A stretch of DNA of 37,335 bases from an archaeon (GTDB lineage: Archaea; Asgardarchaeota; Hermodarchaeia; Hermodarchaeales; Hermodarchaeaceae), in assembly GCA_016550405.1 (NCBI GenBank), contig JABXGX010000125.1, positions 1 to 37,335 of the forward strand, in the 5' to 3' direction. A program made the position numbers and the translations under genes. This document shows positions 8,772 to 16,940 of the stretch, one piece after another. The notes beneath the pieces were generated by a model, which saw only the letters and a program-made list of their open reading frames with translations, ran no database searches and was not told where the DNA came from. The stretch's first letter is position 1. Every line of letters begins with the position of its first letter.

Positions 8772-9713
8772 TTAATTCCCTCCAATCACCTTTAGATACA
8801 CTGCCTCTAGGTCAGGTATCCGCTCTCGAAGCTCTACTATGCTTTGTCCTGATTCCATTAGAGCTCGGAGAATCTGAGGATTCTTTGTCTCAGCATCCTC
8901 AACTTCAAATACAACACGTTTCCCTTCTACTCTTGCGGACAAGACAAGCCCAGTTGAGATGATGATTTCCACGCTTTGTCGGGGGTCGGAATCAACAACC
9001 TGTAACTCATAGGTATGAACCGTCCAGAATTTTCGACGTAAATCCTTTGGGCGTCCGACTTCAACCAGTTCACCCTTTGAGATAAATCCTACGCGGTCAC
9101 AGAGAGCTTCCACTTCAGAAAGCAGATGGGTACATAGGAAGAAAGTCTGTTTTCCCCCTTCGGCCTGTCTGTCAATAAACTCTCGAACCCTTTTTGACAT
9201 AATGGGATCGAGACTGGACGTGGGTTCATCAAGAAAAATCACTGTGGGATTATGAATCATCGAACGAGCAATTGAGAGCTTCTGCTTTAATCCCGTAGAA
9301 AACGTTGCGGGTGAGTCATCACGGCGATCAGATAACTCAAGGAACTCGAGCAGCTGCTCAATCCGATCTTCAAGTTTCTCTTCTGGTACATCATATAGTC
9401 GTCCGAAATAGTATAGGTTTTGATAGGCTGTTAGCCGATCATAATGAGTCGTGGCTCCATCCTCAGGTAAAAGACCGATAATCGAACGAACCTCAACAGC
9501 TTGTTCTTGCACATCATAGCCTTCAATTGAAATGGATCCTTTAGTGGGTGCCAAAAGGGTTGCTGCAACTTTTACAGTGGTTGATTTTCCAGCGGCATTC
9601 GGTCCAAGGAACCCAAAGACCTCACCTCGGTGAACATCTAGGGAAACGTCTTTCACTGCGGTGATTTTCTCAAATTGCTTGGTCAGTTCAGCCATTTCAA
9701 TTGAGGATGTCAC
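8772..9713 (-). CDS. ABC-2 transporter ATPase, NatA/CcmA-like
   Basis: A 313-residue ATPase. Walker A is GPNAAGKST (37-45), the signature is the variant FSTGLKQ (138-144) seen in NatA-like proteins, and Walker B is VIFLDEPTSSLDP (158-170). After about residue 220 comes the extra C-terminal domain common in ABC-2 ATPases. GTG 9713 is chosen over ATG 9695 because the first strand, SSIEMAELTKQF, is needed to complete the fold. It powers the permease encoded directly downstream. It diverges from the second FtsX permease, and nothing suggests these two belong to one transporter, because FtsX permeases use a different ATPase branch. Confidence 0.92.
   Translation of the reverse strand: MTSSIEMAELTKQFEKITAVKDVSLDVHRGEVFGFLGPNAAGKSTTVKVAATLLAPTKGSISIEGYDVQEQAVEVRSIIGLLPEDGATTHYDRLTAYQNLYYFGRLYDVPEEKLEDRIEQLLEFLELSDRRDDSPATFSTGLKQKLSIARSMIHNPTVIFLDEPTSSLDPIMSKRVREFIDRQAEGGKQTFFLCTHLLSEVEALCDRVGFISKGELVEVGRPKDLRRKFWTVHTYELQVVDSDPRQSVEIIISTGLVLSARVEGKRVVFEVEDAETKNPQILRALMESGQSIVELRERIPDLEAVYLKVIGGN
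8778..8783 (-). promoter_or_regulatory. Shine-Dalgarno that sets the ABC-2 permease start
   Basis: GGAGGG on the minus strand, 7 nt before ATG 8770 and inside the last codons of the upstream ATPase gene. It supports ATG 8770 over the in-frame TTG at 8785 and suggests translational coupling. Confidence 0.75.
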
Positions 9714-9863
9714 TTTGAATCACTACTGACCCGTAGGCTCTATTCATCTTAAGGAGATTTTGGTGATAGCATAAGATTCAGCTCGCCTTCGATTTTTTGT
9801 CTCTTCCAAAAGTTTTTTGGGTAATCAAGAGGTTCGTGGCGTTCAACCCATAGCGAGCAACCC

Positions 9864-9884
9864 CATATAAACCACCGAAAGGAG
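9864..9884 (+). promoter_or_regulatory. TATA-like box and Shine-Dalgarno before the second FtsX permease
   Basis: CATATAAACC at 9864-9873 resembles a TATA box, and GGAG at 9881-9884 lies 8 nt before TTG 9893. The Shine-Dalgarno supports the TTG start. If the TATA box were used at the standard distance the transcript would begin near the TTG, so the two signals partly conflict and the true promoter may lie upstream. Confidence 0.4.
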
Positions 9885-9892
9885 TCCGAATC

Positions 9893-12880
9893 TTGGCATC
9901 TGATATCGATGATATTGATGAGACCGCTGTACAAGATAAGGAACCAAGCACAGAATGTGCGTCGCCAGTTCCCAGGAAGGGTAGTGTGGCCCAAGGTATG
10001 TATATCTGGGGTTATGTCTTCACCGGCATTCGTCGGCACAAACGACGGTCATTGAGCCTGTTAATCGGCATCATGATTGGTGTCGCACTAGTAACCTCTG
10101 TTTTCGTCTGGACAGACACAGGTGCTCGTGTTGCGATTGATGACTACTTTGCTAACACGCCTTTTCATTACTACTGCGTCCAAAGTCCTAACTACCCTTA
10201 CGATGATCCCAATGCTATTTATCCAGTCCGAGATTTTGTAAATAATCAAGAAACCACAAGGTCATCCCATATCGTGTATGGATCCGTGGGATTATTTGAA
10301 GTCAGTGATCTTCGTCCCTTTGAGCAGTATTTACCTTGGCCATACATGCGGGGAATCAAAGACGCACAAGCAATCTTCACCGATAATGATTTCCTAGCCC
10401 GAGCGGAGCGCTCCTTCGATATTATTGCGGGGTCATTTCGGGTTGATACTGGGCAGGTTCTCCTGAGTCGTCGGGTCGTTGAAGACCTATATACTGTTAT
10501 GGGGCTCGAAGTTACCGTTGGAACCACCATCGATATTTCCATCGCTCGAAACTATCGTTACGCGAGTAATATTGGCACTCTTAACCTTGCTTACCTCGGA
10601 GGCAAACGTGTCGCAGGCATTTATGAGGTACAAACCACATTAGATCCACTCCTAGAATCTTACACCACGTATTCTCGGGTCAACTGGGGACCCTTTTCCG
10701 GGCAAGAAGTCGTTTTTGGCTGGCTCGACAGCATGATACTTTCAAACACAGAGCTTACAGCCGCTGATTATAATTTTATAGCTCTCTATGTCAACTTTCC
10801 CCGGTTACTAGTGGAAGTCGATCCCGTACCTTTCTATGCTGCAGGTTTGGAAAATACCGTACCGATCTTGGATCGGTTATTTACCTCGATTGAAGAATCC
10901 TTTAATGTCTTTCTGGGAGGGCGTTCCGCTCTTAACAATTTAATAAACTATATCGCTGCCTATACTGAACGTCGGACAATGGGAATTCTCGTATTACCCA
11001 TTGTAATCCTCTCTATCCTCCTTACCACATTTACCACCACCCTTTTCATTTCTGGACGCCGTCCGGAAATCGCCATTCTTCGATCACGGGGAGCAAGTTA
11101 TCGCCAATTATATGGTACGCTATTACTTGAATTCCTGATATTAGCTGTTGTCGGATTGGTTGTCGGCGGGCTTCTAGGTGTCCTCATCGGCTGCCTCATA
11201 CCCTCTGCGGCTTCCTTCCTTCTCTTTGACATGAACATTTTCACGCGGTATCTTGCTTTTTCACAACTCAATCCAGTCACCTGGCTTTTTGCAGCGCTAG
11301 TCATAATTCTTCCCGCAGCTATTTACACGATTTTTATCACCAGGTCCTTCCTGAAAGCCGAACTGTATTCTGCCATTCGTGGAGATAATTCGCGGTGGAA
11401 GATCAAGACTTGGATGCAAGTACTCTACGTAGCTGTGGTCATAGCCGTTTTCTGGCCGCTCATCAATATTGTGATCTCTGTTCCCCTTACAGTTGACATG
11501 GCGCTCCTTCTCTTCATTGGTACTGTGGCGTTCTGGGTAATATTAACCGATGCTATGGCTCGGATTCTTCGTCCTGGAATTGCTGGGTTCTCTAACCTCC
11601 TTCGTCCTGTGTTCGGGCAAAAAAGCACACTTTTTGCAAAAAGTGTTAAGGTACGTCGTTCACGAATTGTGCCCCTATTAATCATTTTGCTTCTCACGTT
11701 CTCGATTACCTTCTTTTCCGCTGTTGAAGCCCAAACCTATCAGGTTCATCTCAATCGACAAATCGAATATTATGTTGGGGCTGATATCCGCATCTACAGT
11801 GGTCCGGTTCCAGCTCAACGAGTTCAAGAAATCACAGCACTTCCACAGATTCGCTCCGCGACACCTTTCATTGAAGTTCGCGCTGATCGAGGTAACATTG
11901 AATTCCGATTGTATGGAATCAAACCAGCAAGCTATGCACAAGCAGGGAAATGGGATCACACAAGCATGGTAGGAGATGACTACCTTACTGTCCTAAACCG
12001 TCTCGAAGCCAATCCCAACGGAATCATCCTCCCCGAACATCTAGCTACCCTCTGGAATAAAGCCGTAGGTGACCCTGTAGATATCCGTGTCTGGGATCAG
12101 CGCATTGTAATCCTTGAAACTAAAACCTTCGAAGTTGTCGGGATAATGCGGACAGCACCTGGATTTGGCTATGCAAATCCCTCTGATCCAGGTGCTTCCG
12201 TCTCAACAAGCCCCGGTTTCGGCTTTCAGACAGGAAACGCCTTTGCCTTTGTGCACGAAGATTATTTCCTCGTCGAAGTTCCTTCTTGGAAGGTCTATGA
12301 CTATGTAAATCTCACCCAGACCTTCCTTGCCCAACTCAACCCTGCCTATACTATTCAAAATGCACTCAATGTTCTCCAATCCATAGACTTTGTTTACTTC
12401 ACCTGGGCCCCACAAACCTTCAATTTAGAATCGGCCTATCCTGATGGCTATCTCTTCTCCCAAGGAATCATTAGCCTCCTATCTGTTGGGTTCCTTGCCG
12501 CGCTCTGCATCAGTATAGTCGCACTTACCATTTTCGTGAATACAATTGTTTCCGAGCGACGAACAGAATACGCCATTATGCGAGCTTTAGGGGGTACCAG
12601 ACACCAAATCACTGCAATCGTGTTAGGCGAGTTCGTTGGATTAATACTAGCTGCCTTTATCTTCAGCCTAATAATCGGAGTAGTATTTTCCTGGGTCCTT
12701 ATGTTCTCACTTCTCCAGCTCTTCCCCCAACCATACGTGATTCCCTTTAACATCATCTACCCATTTAGTCTCCTCATTGCCATTTTAGGATTAGTAATTT
12801 TAGGATTAGTGGCAGGCGCTTATCTCCCCGCTCGCCGGGCAGGACAAGTACAGGTAAACACTCTCCTTCGAAATCTGTAA
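9893..12880 (+). CDS. Second large double FtsX-domain ABC permease
   Basis: A 995-residue paralogue of the 3331-6243 permease. Both share the N-terminal helix pattern (HKRRSLSLLIGIMIGVALV, then SVFVWTDTGARVAIDDYF), two extracytoplasmic domains, two FtsX helix sets, and two coupling-helix signatures: PEIAILRSRGASYRQLYG in the first half and TEYAIMRALGGTRHQI in the second. About ten transmembrane segments are visible. The N-terminus is about 25 residues longer and acidic. TTG 9893 is supported by GGAG eight bases upstream. No LolD-type ATPase follows it, so it may borrow one from the cassette at 2594-7278 or from elsewhere. It is followed after 82 nt by the dehydratase genes, in the same direction. 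Substrate unknown. Confidence 0.9.
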   Translation: MASDIDDIDETAVQDKEPSTECASPVPRKGSVAQGMYIWGYVFTGIRRHKRRSLSLLIGIMIGVALVTSVFVWTDTGARVAIDDYFANTPFHYYCVQSPNYPYDDPNAIYPVRDFVNNQETTRSSHIVYGSVGLFEVSDLRPFEQYLPWPYMRGIKDAQAIFTDNDFLARAERSFDIIAGSFRVDTGQVLLSRRVVEDLYTVMGLEVTVGTTIDISIARNYRYASNIGTLNLAYLGGKRVAGIYEVQTTLDPLLESYTTYSRVNWGPFSGQEVVFGWLDSMILSNTELTAADYNFIALYVNFPRLLVEVDPVPFYAAGLENTVPILDRLFTSIEESFNVFLGGRSALNNLINYIAAYTERRTMGILVLPIVILSILLTTFTTTLFISGRRPEIAILRSRGASYRQLYGTLLLEFLILAVVGLVVGGLLGVLIGCLIPSAASFLLFDMNIFTRYLAFSQLNPVTWLFAALVIILPAAIYTIFITRSFLKAELYSAIRGDNSRWKIKTWMQVLYVAVVIAVFWPLINIVISVPLTVDMALLLFIGTVAFWVILTDAMARILRPGIAGFSNLLRPVFGQKSTLFAKSVKVRRSRIVPLLIILLLTFSITFFSAVEAQTYQVHLNRQIEYYVGADIRIYSGPVPAQRVQEITALPQIRSATPFIEVRADRGNIEFRLYGIKPASYAQAGKWDHTSMVGDDYLTVLNRLEANPNGIILPEHLATLWNKAVGDPVDIRVWDQRIVILETKTFEVVGIMRTAPGFGYANPSDPGASVSTSPGFGFQTGNAFAFVHEDYFLVEVPSWKVYDYVNLTQTFLAQLNPAYTIQNALNVLQSIDFVYFTWAPQTFNLESAYPDGYLFSQGIISLLSVGFLAALCISIVALTIFVNTIVSERRTEYAIMRALGGTRHQITAIVLGEFVGLILAAFIFSLIIGVVFSWVLMFSLLQLFPQPYVIPFNIIYPFSLLIAILGLVILGLVAGAYLPARRAGQVQVNTLLRNL

Positions 12881-12962
12881 AACCACTTCACAACGATTGT
12901 TAGTTGGGTGCGAAAGTTTAAGGCAAAAAGCAACTGATATCTCCACCAGTTGGTCGGTTCCA

Positions 12963-14183
12963 ATGAGCACACCACTTAGCTATGACTCTCTTGTCACCCA
13001 ACGTCACCAGATTATCCAAGACCAAATCGCTTCAAACCGTGCGCTCATTGGATATATCTACTCCCACGTTCCCCTTGAACTCTTTCTTGCCCATAACCTT
13101 ACACCTGTTCTATTATGGGCCGAAACTAAGGTTCCAAGCGCCTATGAAGCTAGTTTACAAACTTTCTGTTGTGCTTACTCACGAAACCTCTTTAGCCAAC
13201 GCGCCAAAGAACAACTTCCTCATCTCAAAGGCATCGTCTTCCCAGGAGGCACTTGTGATTCTCTTCAAAACCTAGGTGATGTGTGGCGGGCTCGATTCCC
13301 AGAAGACAGCGTCTTTCGCCTCACCTACCCTGTAACAAATGATGAAGCCGCCCTCACCTACCTCACGAGCGAGCTCCGCGAATTAAGCAAACAGCTGGAA
13401 GTAACACTAGGAACTCATTTTTCAATGCAGCATTATCAGCAAGGTGCCGTACTAATCGCTGAATTCAGAGCCGCAGCCCAATTCATCACCGCTGCTCGAA
13501 TTCTTCAACCCTCCCTCTATTCGTATTTGGAATACACACGTCTCCTGCGCCGCTTTCTTACCGCTCCCGACACCCAATCACTCCAAGAAATCGAAGACCT
13601 CGCCTCCAATCTGCAGGATGCATTACGGAAAAACCAGCTTCTCCCCATGGCTGAAGCGCTCCGACATGGATTACTCATTGGGCAAATTCCCGATCAGATC
13701 ACCTTCCCATCAAACGGTGAACCACGCATCCTTGTTCTGGGTGGAATGATTGATCCTGAGGGATTTGCTGTTCATTTTCAAAATGCGAAAACCAGTGCGG
13801 GTCTGGAAGACTTGGAACTGACACTTGATGTACTATCCTTTTCGTTCCGAACTATATTCGTGAAACCTCCAAACCTCCAAGGCGATCCCTTCACTGAAAT
13901 GGCTCGCAGTATCCTCAGCGCTCCCACAGAACCAACTCAAGAAGGCTTACCCGCTCGATTACGCTTTATCGACCAACTCTTACAAAATCTACGAGTGAAC
14001 GGATTGATTATCAGCGAACAATCCTTCTGCGACCCTGACCAATTTGAGGTTCCTGACACATTAAAACTGGCGGAAAAACGGAAAATTCCTGCCATTCGCC
14101 TTCCTTTAGATCCTGAATTTTCGGATCGTATACGATTGGAAGGTCGCATTCAGAGTTTCCTCGAAACTCTCTCAGCAAAATGA
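12963..14183 (+). CDS. 2-hydroxyacyl-CoA dehydratase, first subunit (HgdB/FldC-like)
   Basis: A 406-residue member of the 2-hydroxyglutaryl-CoA dehydratase D-component family. Features seen are an N-terminal helix leading into IGYIYSHVPLELFLAHNL, a cysteine pair at 69-70 in FCCAYSRN, Cys98 in FPGGTCDSLQN, and Cys356 in SFCDPDQFEVP. Cysteines at equivalent places hold the catalytic [4Fe-4S] cluster in the family. The enzyme eliminates water from a 2-hydroxyacyl-CoA through a ketyl radical and is extremely oxygen-sensitive. ATG 12963 is chosen; the frame is open 22 codons further up to a TTG, but that part does not look like the family. It heads a tight operon with the second subunit and the activator. 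The acyl-CoA substrate cannot be told. Confidence 0.86.
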   Translation: MSTPLSYDSLVTQRHQIIQDQIASNRALIGYIYSHVPLELFLAHNLTPVLLWAETKVPSAYEASLQTFCCAYSRNLFSQRAKEQLPHLKGIVFPGGTCDSLQNLGDVWRARFPEDSVFRLTYPVTNDEAALTYLTSELRELSKQLEVTLGTHFSMQHYQQGAVLIAEFRAAAQFITAARILQPSLYSYLEYTRLLRRFLTAPDTQSLQEIEDLASNLQDALRKNQLLPMAEALRHGLLIGQIPDQITFPSNGEPRILVLGGMIDPEGFAVHFQNAKTSAGLEDLELTLDVLSFSFRTIFVKPPNLQGDPFTEMARSILSAPTEPTQEGLPARLRFIDQLLQNLRVNGLIISEQSFCDPDQFEVPDTLKLAEKRKIPAIRLPLDPEFSDRIRLEGRIQSFLETLSAK

Positions 14184-14190
14184 ATAACCC

Positions 14191-14197
14191 GAGGTGA
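14191..14197 (+). promoter_or_regulatory. Shine-Dalgarno pointing to a CTG start
   Basis: GAGGTGA, 6 nt upstream of CTG 14204, is a near-ideal ribosome-binding site. No ATG, GTG or TTG in the proper frame lies between it and ATG 14270, which is 72 nt away. Confidence 0.65.
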
Positions 14198-14203
14198 ATA
14201 ATA

Positions 14204-15418
14204 CTGCCCTCTGATATCAAAGAAAAAGCTTACCGAAAACTCAACACTAGCAAGCTTCTCCGCGAAACCATGACCCTGCATATCCTGAGCACTAAACAAG
14301 CTTCCCAAGAAGGACGATTGGCATGGGTCACTTCCGGATTCCCAGTCGAAATTCCGGTCGCCTTCGATGTCACGGCAGCCTATCCGGAACAATATGGGGC
14401 GATTGTAGGCTCTGATAAATGTGGGCCCCTCCTTTGTGGATTTGCTGAAGAACTGGGCTTTTCCCAAGAACTGTGTTCTTATGCACGTTCCAGCATTGGC
14501 TCTGTGCACCGTCCTGAGCAAAGTCCACTAACAGGGCTTCCCACACCACAAGCACTACTAGCTTGCAACAACATTTGTGGCACGGTTCTACCTTGGTACG
14601 AGGCAGTATCTGAAATGACTGGGGCTCCTGTCTACCTTGTCGATACACCCCCACTTGAAGGGGATCAACCTCCTCACCATCTTGCTTATGTCAAATCCAG
14701 CCTTGAAGGGCTTATCACCTTTCTTAGTGAGACATTTAATCGCGAGTATAACGATACCAAGCTGGTCCAAGTCGCAGAGGTATCAAATGAGGCGGTCAGC
14801 CTTTGGACTCGCGCACTCGAGGCATGTAAAAATAAACCTTCACCGCTCAACTGTGCCGACCGATTTCTTTCCATGGCGCCTATTGTGTCGCTACGAGGAA
14901 CCCAGCAAGCCATTAACTTCTATCAGGCATTTCTCGCCGAGGTAGAAGATCGTGTGAAAAACGGTGTCGGTGCAATTGTCGACGAGAAAGTACGCCTCCT
15001 CTGGGACAACATTCCCCCATGGTTTACAATTTACAACTTCTTCAATACATTAGCAAAACAGGGCGTCGTCTTCCCCGCGGATTCGTACACGCATGCCTGG
15101 TCAGCGAAAATTCCTCGGGGCGAAGTCCTTGAGAGTATTGCTAAGGTATACTCGAATGTCTACTTGAATAAGGGGCTGCCAGCCAAAATTGACAAGATGT
15201 GTTCTTTAATCAAAGATTATGATTTGCATGGGTTTGTCCTGTTCTCCGTCCGTTCCTGTAAACGATATTCATTAGGTCAGATGGTGACTAAGGAAGAAAT
15301 CACTCGGCGAACCGGTGTACCAGGTGTCATCATCGAAGGAGATATGGTCGACAGCCAACAATATAGTGAAGCCCAAGCTGAAACCCGAGTCGAAGCCCTC
15401 CTCGAATTGATAGTATAA
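14204..15418 (+). CDS. 2-hydroxyacyl-CoA dehydratase, second subunit, apparent CTG start
   Basis: A 404-residue partner in the same family. Conserved parts are the helix before RLAWVTSGFPVEIPVAF, SDKCGPLLCGF with Cys73 and Cys78, Cys91, CNNICG (121-126) followed by PWYEAVSE, VYLVDTPPL, and Cys352 in SVRSCKRYS. The first ATG in frame is at 14270, but starting there would remove the N-terminal helix that the family normally carries. The frame is open upstream to a TGA at about 14195, and a strong GAGGTGA sits 6 nt before CTG 14204, so CTG is the probable initiator. ATA codons just before it are less likely. The gap to the first subunit is only 20 nt. Together the two subunits form the dehydratase heterodimer. 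Confidence 0.83.
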   Translation: MPSDIKEKAYRKLNTSKLLRETMTLHILSTKQASQEGRLAWVTSGFPVEIPVAFDVTAAYPEQYGAIVGSDKCGPLLCGFAEELGFSQELCSYARSSIGSVHRPEQSPLTGLPTPQALLACNNICGTVLPWYEAVSEMTGAPVYLVDTPPLEGDQPPHHLAYVKSSLEGLITFLSETFNREYNDTKLVQVAEVSNEAVSLWTRALEACKNKPSPLNCADRFLSMAPIVSLRGTQQAINFYQAFLAEVEDRVKNGVGAIVDEKVRLLWDNIPPWFTIYNFFNTLAKQGVVFPADSYTHAWSAKIPRGEVLESIAKVYSNVYLNKGLPAKIDKMCSLIKDYDLHGFVLFSVRSCKRYSLGQMVTKEEITRRTGVPGVIIEGDMVDSQQYSEAQAETRVEALLELIV

Positions 15419-15430
15419 GAGCCGATAACC

Positions 15431-16222
15431 GTGGTCAACGAATCGAAACTCGGCATAGGTATCGATGTGGGATCCACCACCACCAAAGCAGTACTTTTAG
15501 ACAGAAACCAGACAGTACTTGCTCACTATCTTTTAGCCACGGGCGCCTCCGCACAGAAATCAGTGCAACGCTGCCTCGATGAGCTAGCCTCCGCCTCTCA
15601 GCAGGATTTGACTAGAATACCAGCAATCAGTACAGGATATGGGCGCCGTCAAGCCCAAAACGCTATGAAATCTGTAACCGAAATTACCTGCCATAGCGTA
15701 GGAGTTCATAGCCTAAATCCTGATATCAAGACACTCATCGATGTCGGTGGACAAGACTCAAAGGTTATCCGCATCGGTGAGGACGGGCGGCCGACTGATT
15801 TTGAACTCAATGACAAATGTAGTGCAGGCACAGGTCGGTTCCTTGAAGTGATGGCCCAAGTCCTTGAACTCCCAATCAACGAATTAGGTCCCCTCTCACT
15901 CAAAGCTAAGACTCCATCCATCATCAGCAGTACATGTACGGTATTCGCTGAAAGTGAAGTAATAGGTCGTATTGGCGCAGGTGATAACCCCGCAGACATC
16001 GCCGCTGGAGTACACAAAGCCATGGCTAACAAAATCGCCACCCTCACCCAACGAGTCGGAGTTAAACCACCTGTCGCCATCACCGGTGGCGTCGCCCTCA
16101 ATCCCGGATTCTGCCACTACCTGGGACAAGAACTCCACACTAAGTTATGGGTTCCAGAAGATCCGCAATACACTGGCGCGCTAGGAGCTGCTATACTCGC
16201 TTTAGGTCAAGTGAATGAGTAA
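15431..16222 (+). CDS. hgdC: 2-hydroxyacyl-CoA dehydratase activator (HgdC-like ATPase)
   Basis: A 263-residue ASKHA-fold ATPase of the BadF/BadG/BcrA/HgdC family. The phosphate-binding loop is IGIDVGSTTTKAVL (9-22); the second is LIDVGGQDSKVI (102-113). Cys130 in NDKCSAGTGRFLE and Cys169 in SSTCTVFAESE are the two cysteines that, in a homodimer, share one [4Fe-4S] cluster. The ITGGVALNPG motif near the C-terminus binds adenosine. It takes one electron from ferredoxin or flavodoxin and injects it into the dehydratase at the cost of ATP. GTG 15431 is the start, 12 nt after the second subunit. Length is normal for the family. Identification is strong. Confidence 0.94.
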   Translation: MVNESKLGIGIDVGSTTTKAVLLDRNQTVLAHYLLATGASAQKSVQRCLDELASASQQDLTRIPAISTGYGRRQAQNAMKSVTEITCHSVGVHSLNPDIKTLIDVGGQDSKVIRIGEDGRPTDFELNDKCSAGTGRFLEVMAQVLELPINELGPLSLKAKTPSIISSTCTVFAESEVIGRIGAGDNPADIAAGVHKAMANKIATLTQRVGVKPPVAITGGVALNPGFCHYLGQELHTKLWVPEDPQYTGALGAAILALGQVNE

Positions 16223-16273
16223 CAGTTATGGGATGACGAAACCATCCAGCTCAGATACGGAGGTAGTGAACTC

Positions 16274-16792
16274 ATGACCATTATTTCCTACAAAGACAAG
16301 AAACCCGAAATCGCCAAGGATGCCTACATTTCACCTCGTGCTTCGGTCATCGGCGCTGCAACCATTGGCGCTAGAAGTAGCGTATGGGAACACGCCGTGA
16401 TACGTGCGGATTATAACACCATCTCCATTGGTACAGATTCAAGCATCCAAGATAATTGCACAGTTCATTGTGATCTGCGATTTCCTACACAGATTGGCAA
16501 TCGTGTCACCTTGGGACACAATTCCGTTGCACATGGCTGTACAATCGGTGATAATGTCCTCGTGGGTATTGGGGTGGTCATTCTTAACGAGGTTCACATC
16601 GGACATCACTCTATCATTGGCGCAGGAAGTGTCATCACTCCAGGGAAAAAAATACCTCCCGAAAGCCTTGTTCTTGGGGTGCCAGGAAAGGTTGTCCGCA
16701 CTCTAACTCGTGCTGACCTTATGGAATTAGATGCCAATTGGAAGGTCTATGTTGAATTGAGCCGCAGATACCTAAAAGAACTGCACACCTAG
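16274..16792 (+). CDS. Gamma-carbonic-anhydrase-like hexapeptide protein
   Basis: A 172-residue left-handed beta-helix protein with many hexapeptide turns (IGAATIGARSSVW, IGDNVLVGIG). Three histidines, His65 (TVHCDL), His82 (LGHNS) and His87 (VAHGC), are placed as the zinc ligands of the PaaY/CaiE/gamma-carbonic-anhydrase group. The start ATG 16274 has GGAGGT nine bases upstream. It follows the dehydratase activator by 51 nt and may belong to that operon. It could hydrate CO2, but PaaY-type relatives act as thioesterases or have unproven activity, so the reaction is uncertain. A trimer is expected from the family. No truncation is visible. Confidence 0.85.
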   Translation: MTIISYKDKKPEIAKDAYISPRASVIGAATIGARSSVWEHAVIRADYNTISIGTDSSIQDNCTVHCDLRFPTQIGNRVTLGHNSVAHGCTIGDNVLVGIGVVILNEVHIGHHSIIGAGSVITPGKKIPPESLVLGVPGKVVRTLTRADLMELDANWKVYVELSRRYLKELHT

Positions 16793-16836
16793 AATTCTGA
16801 TTGATTCTACAGAACTTTAGTGTTCGATTCAGAATT
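16793..16836 (+). terminator. Inverted repeat after the gamma-CA gene
   Basis: AATTCTGA at 16793-16800 is perfectly complemented by TCAGAATT at 16829-16836, immediately after the stop codon. The 28-nt spacer holds a smaller TTCT/AGAA pair. It could be a 3'-end structure. There is no long T-tract directly after it, so the terminator role is tentative. Confidence 0.35.
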
Positions 16837-16940
16837 TCGTGTACTAACAAACCAAATTATTTAATAATGATAAGATAATCTGCCTTCAACGTGTTGCACA
16901 TCAATACCTGACACGAAGTTGTACTTTGTAGGTGGAGCCT

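Noticed and set aside
8036..12880. The NatA-like ATPase as partner of the adjacent giant FtsX permease
   Set aside because: It is coupled to an ABC-2 permease on the same strand and belongs to a different ATPase branch than those used by FtsX permeases.
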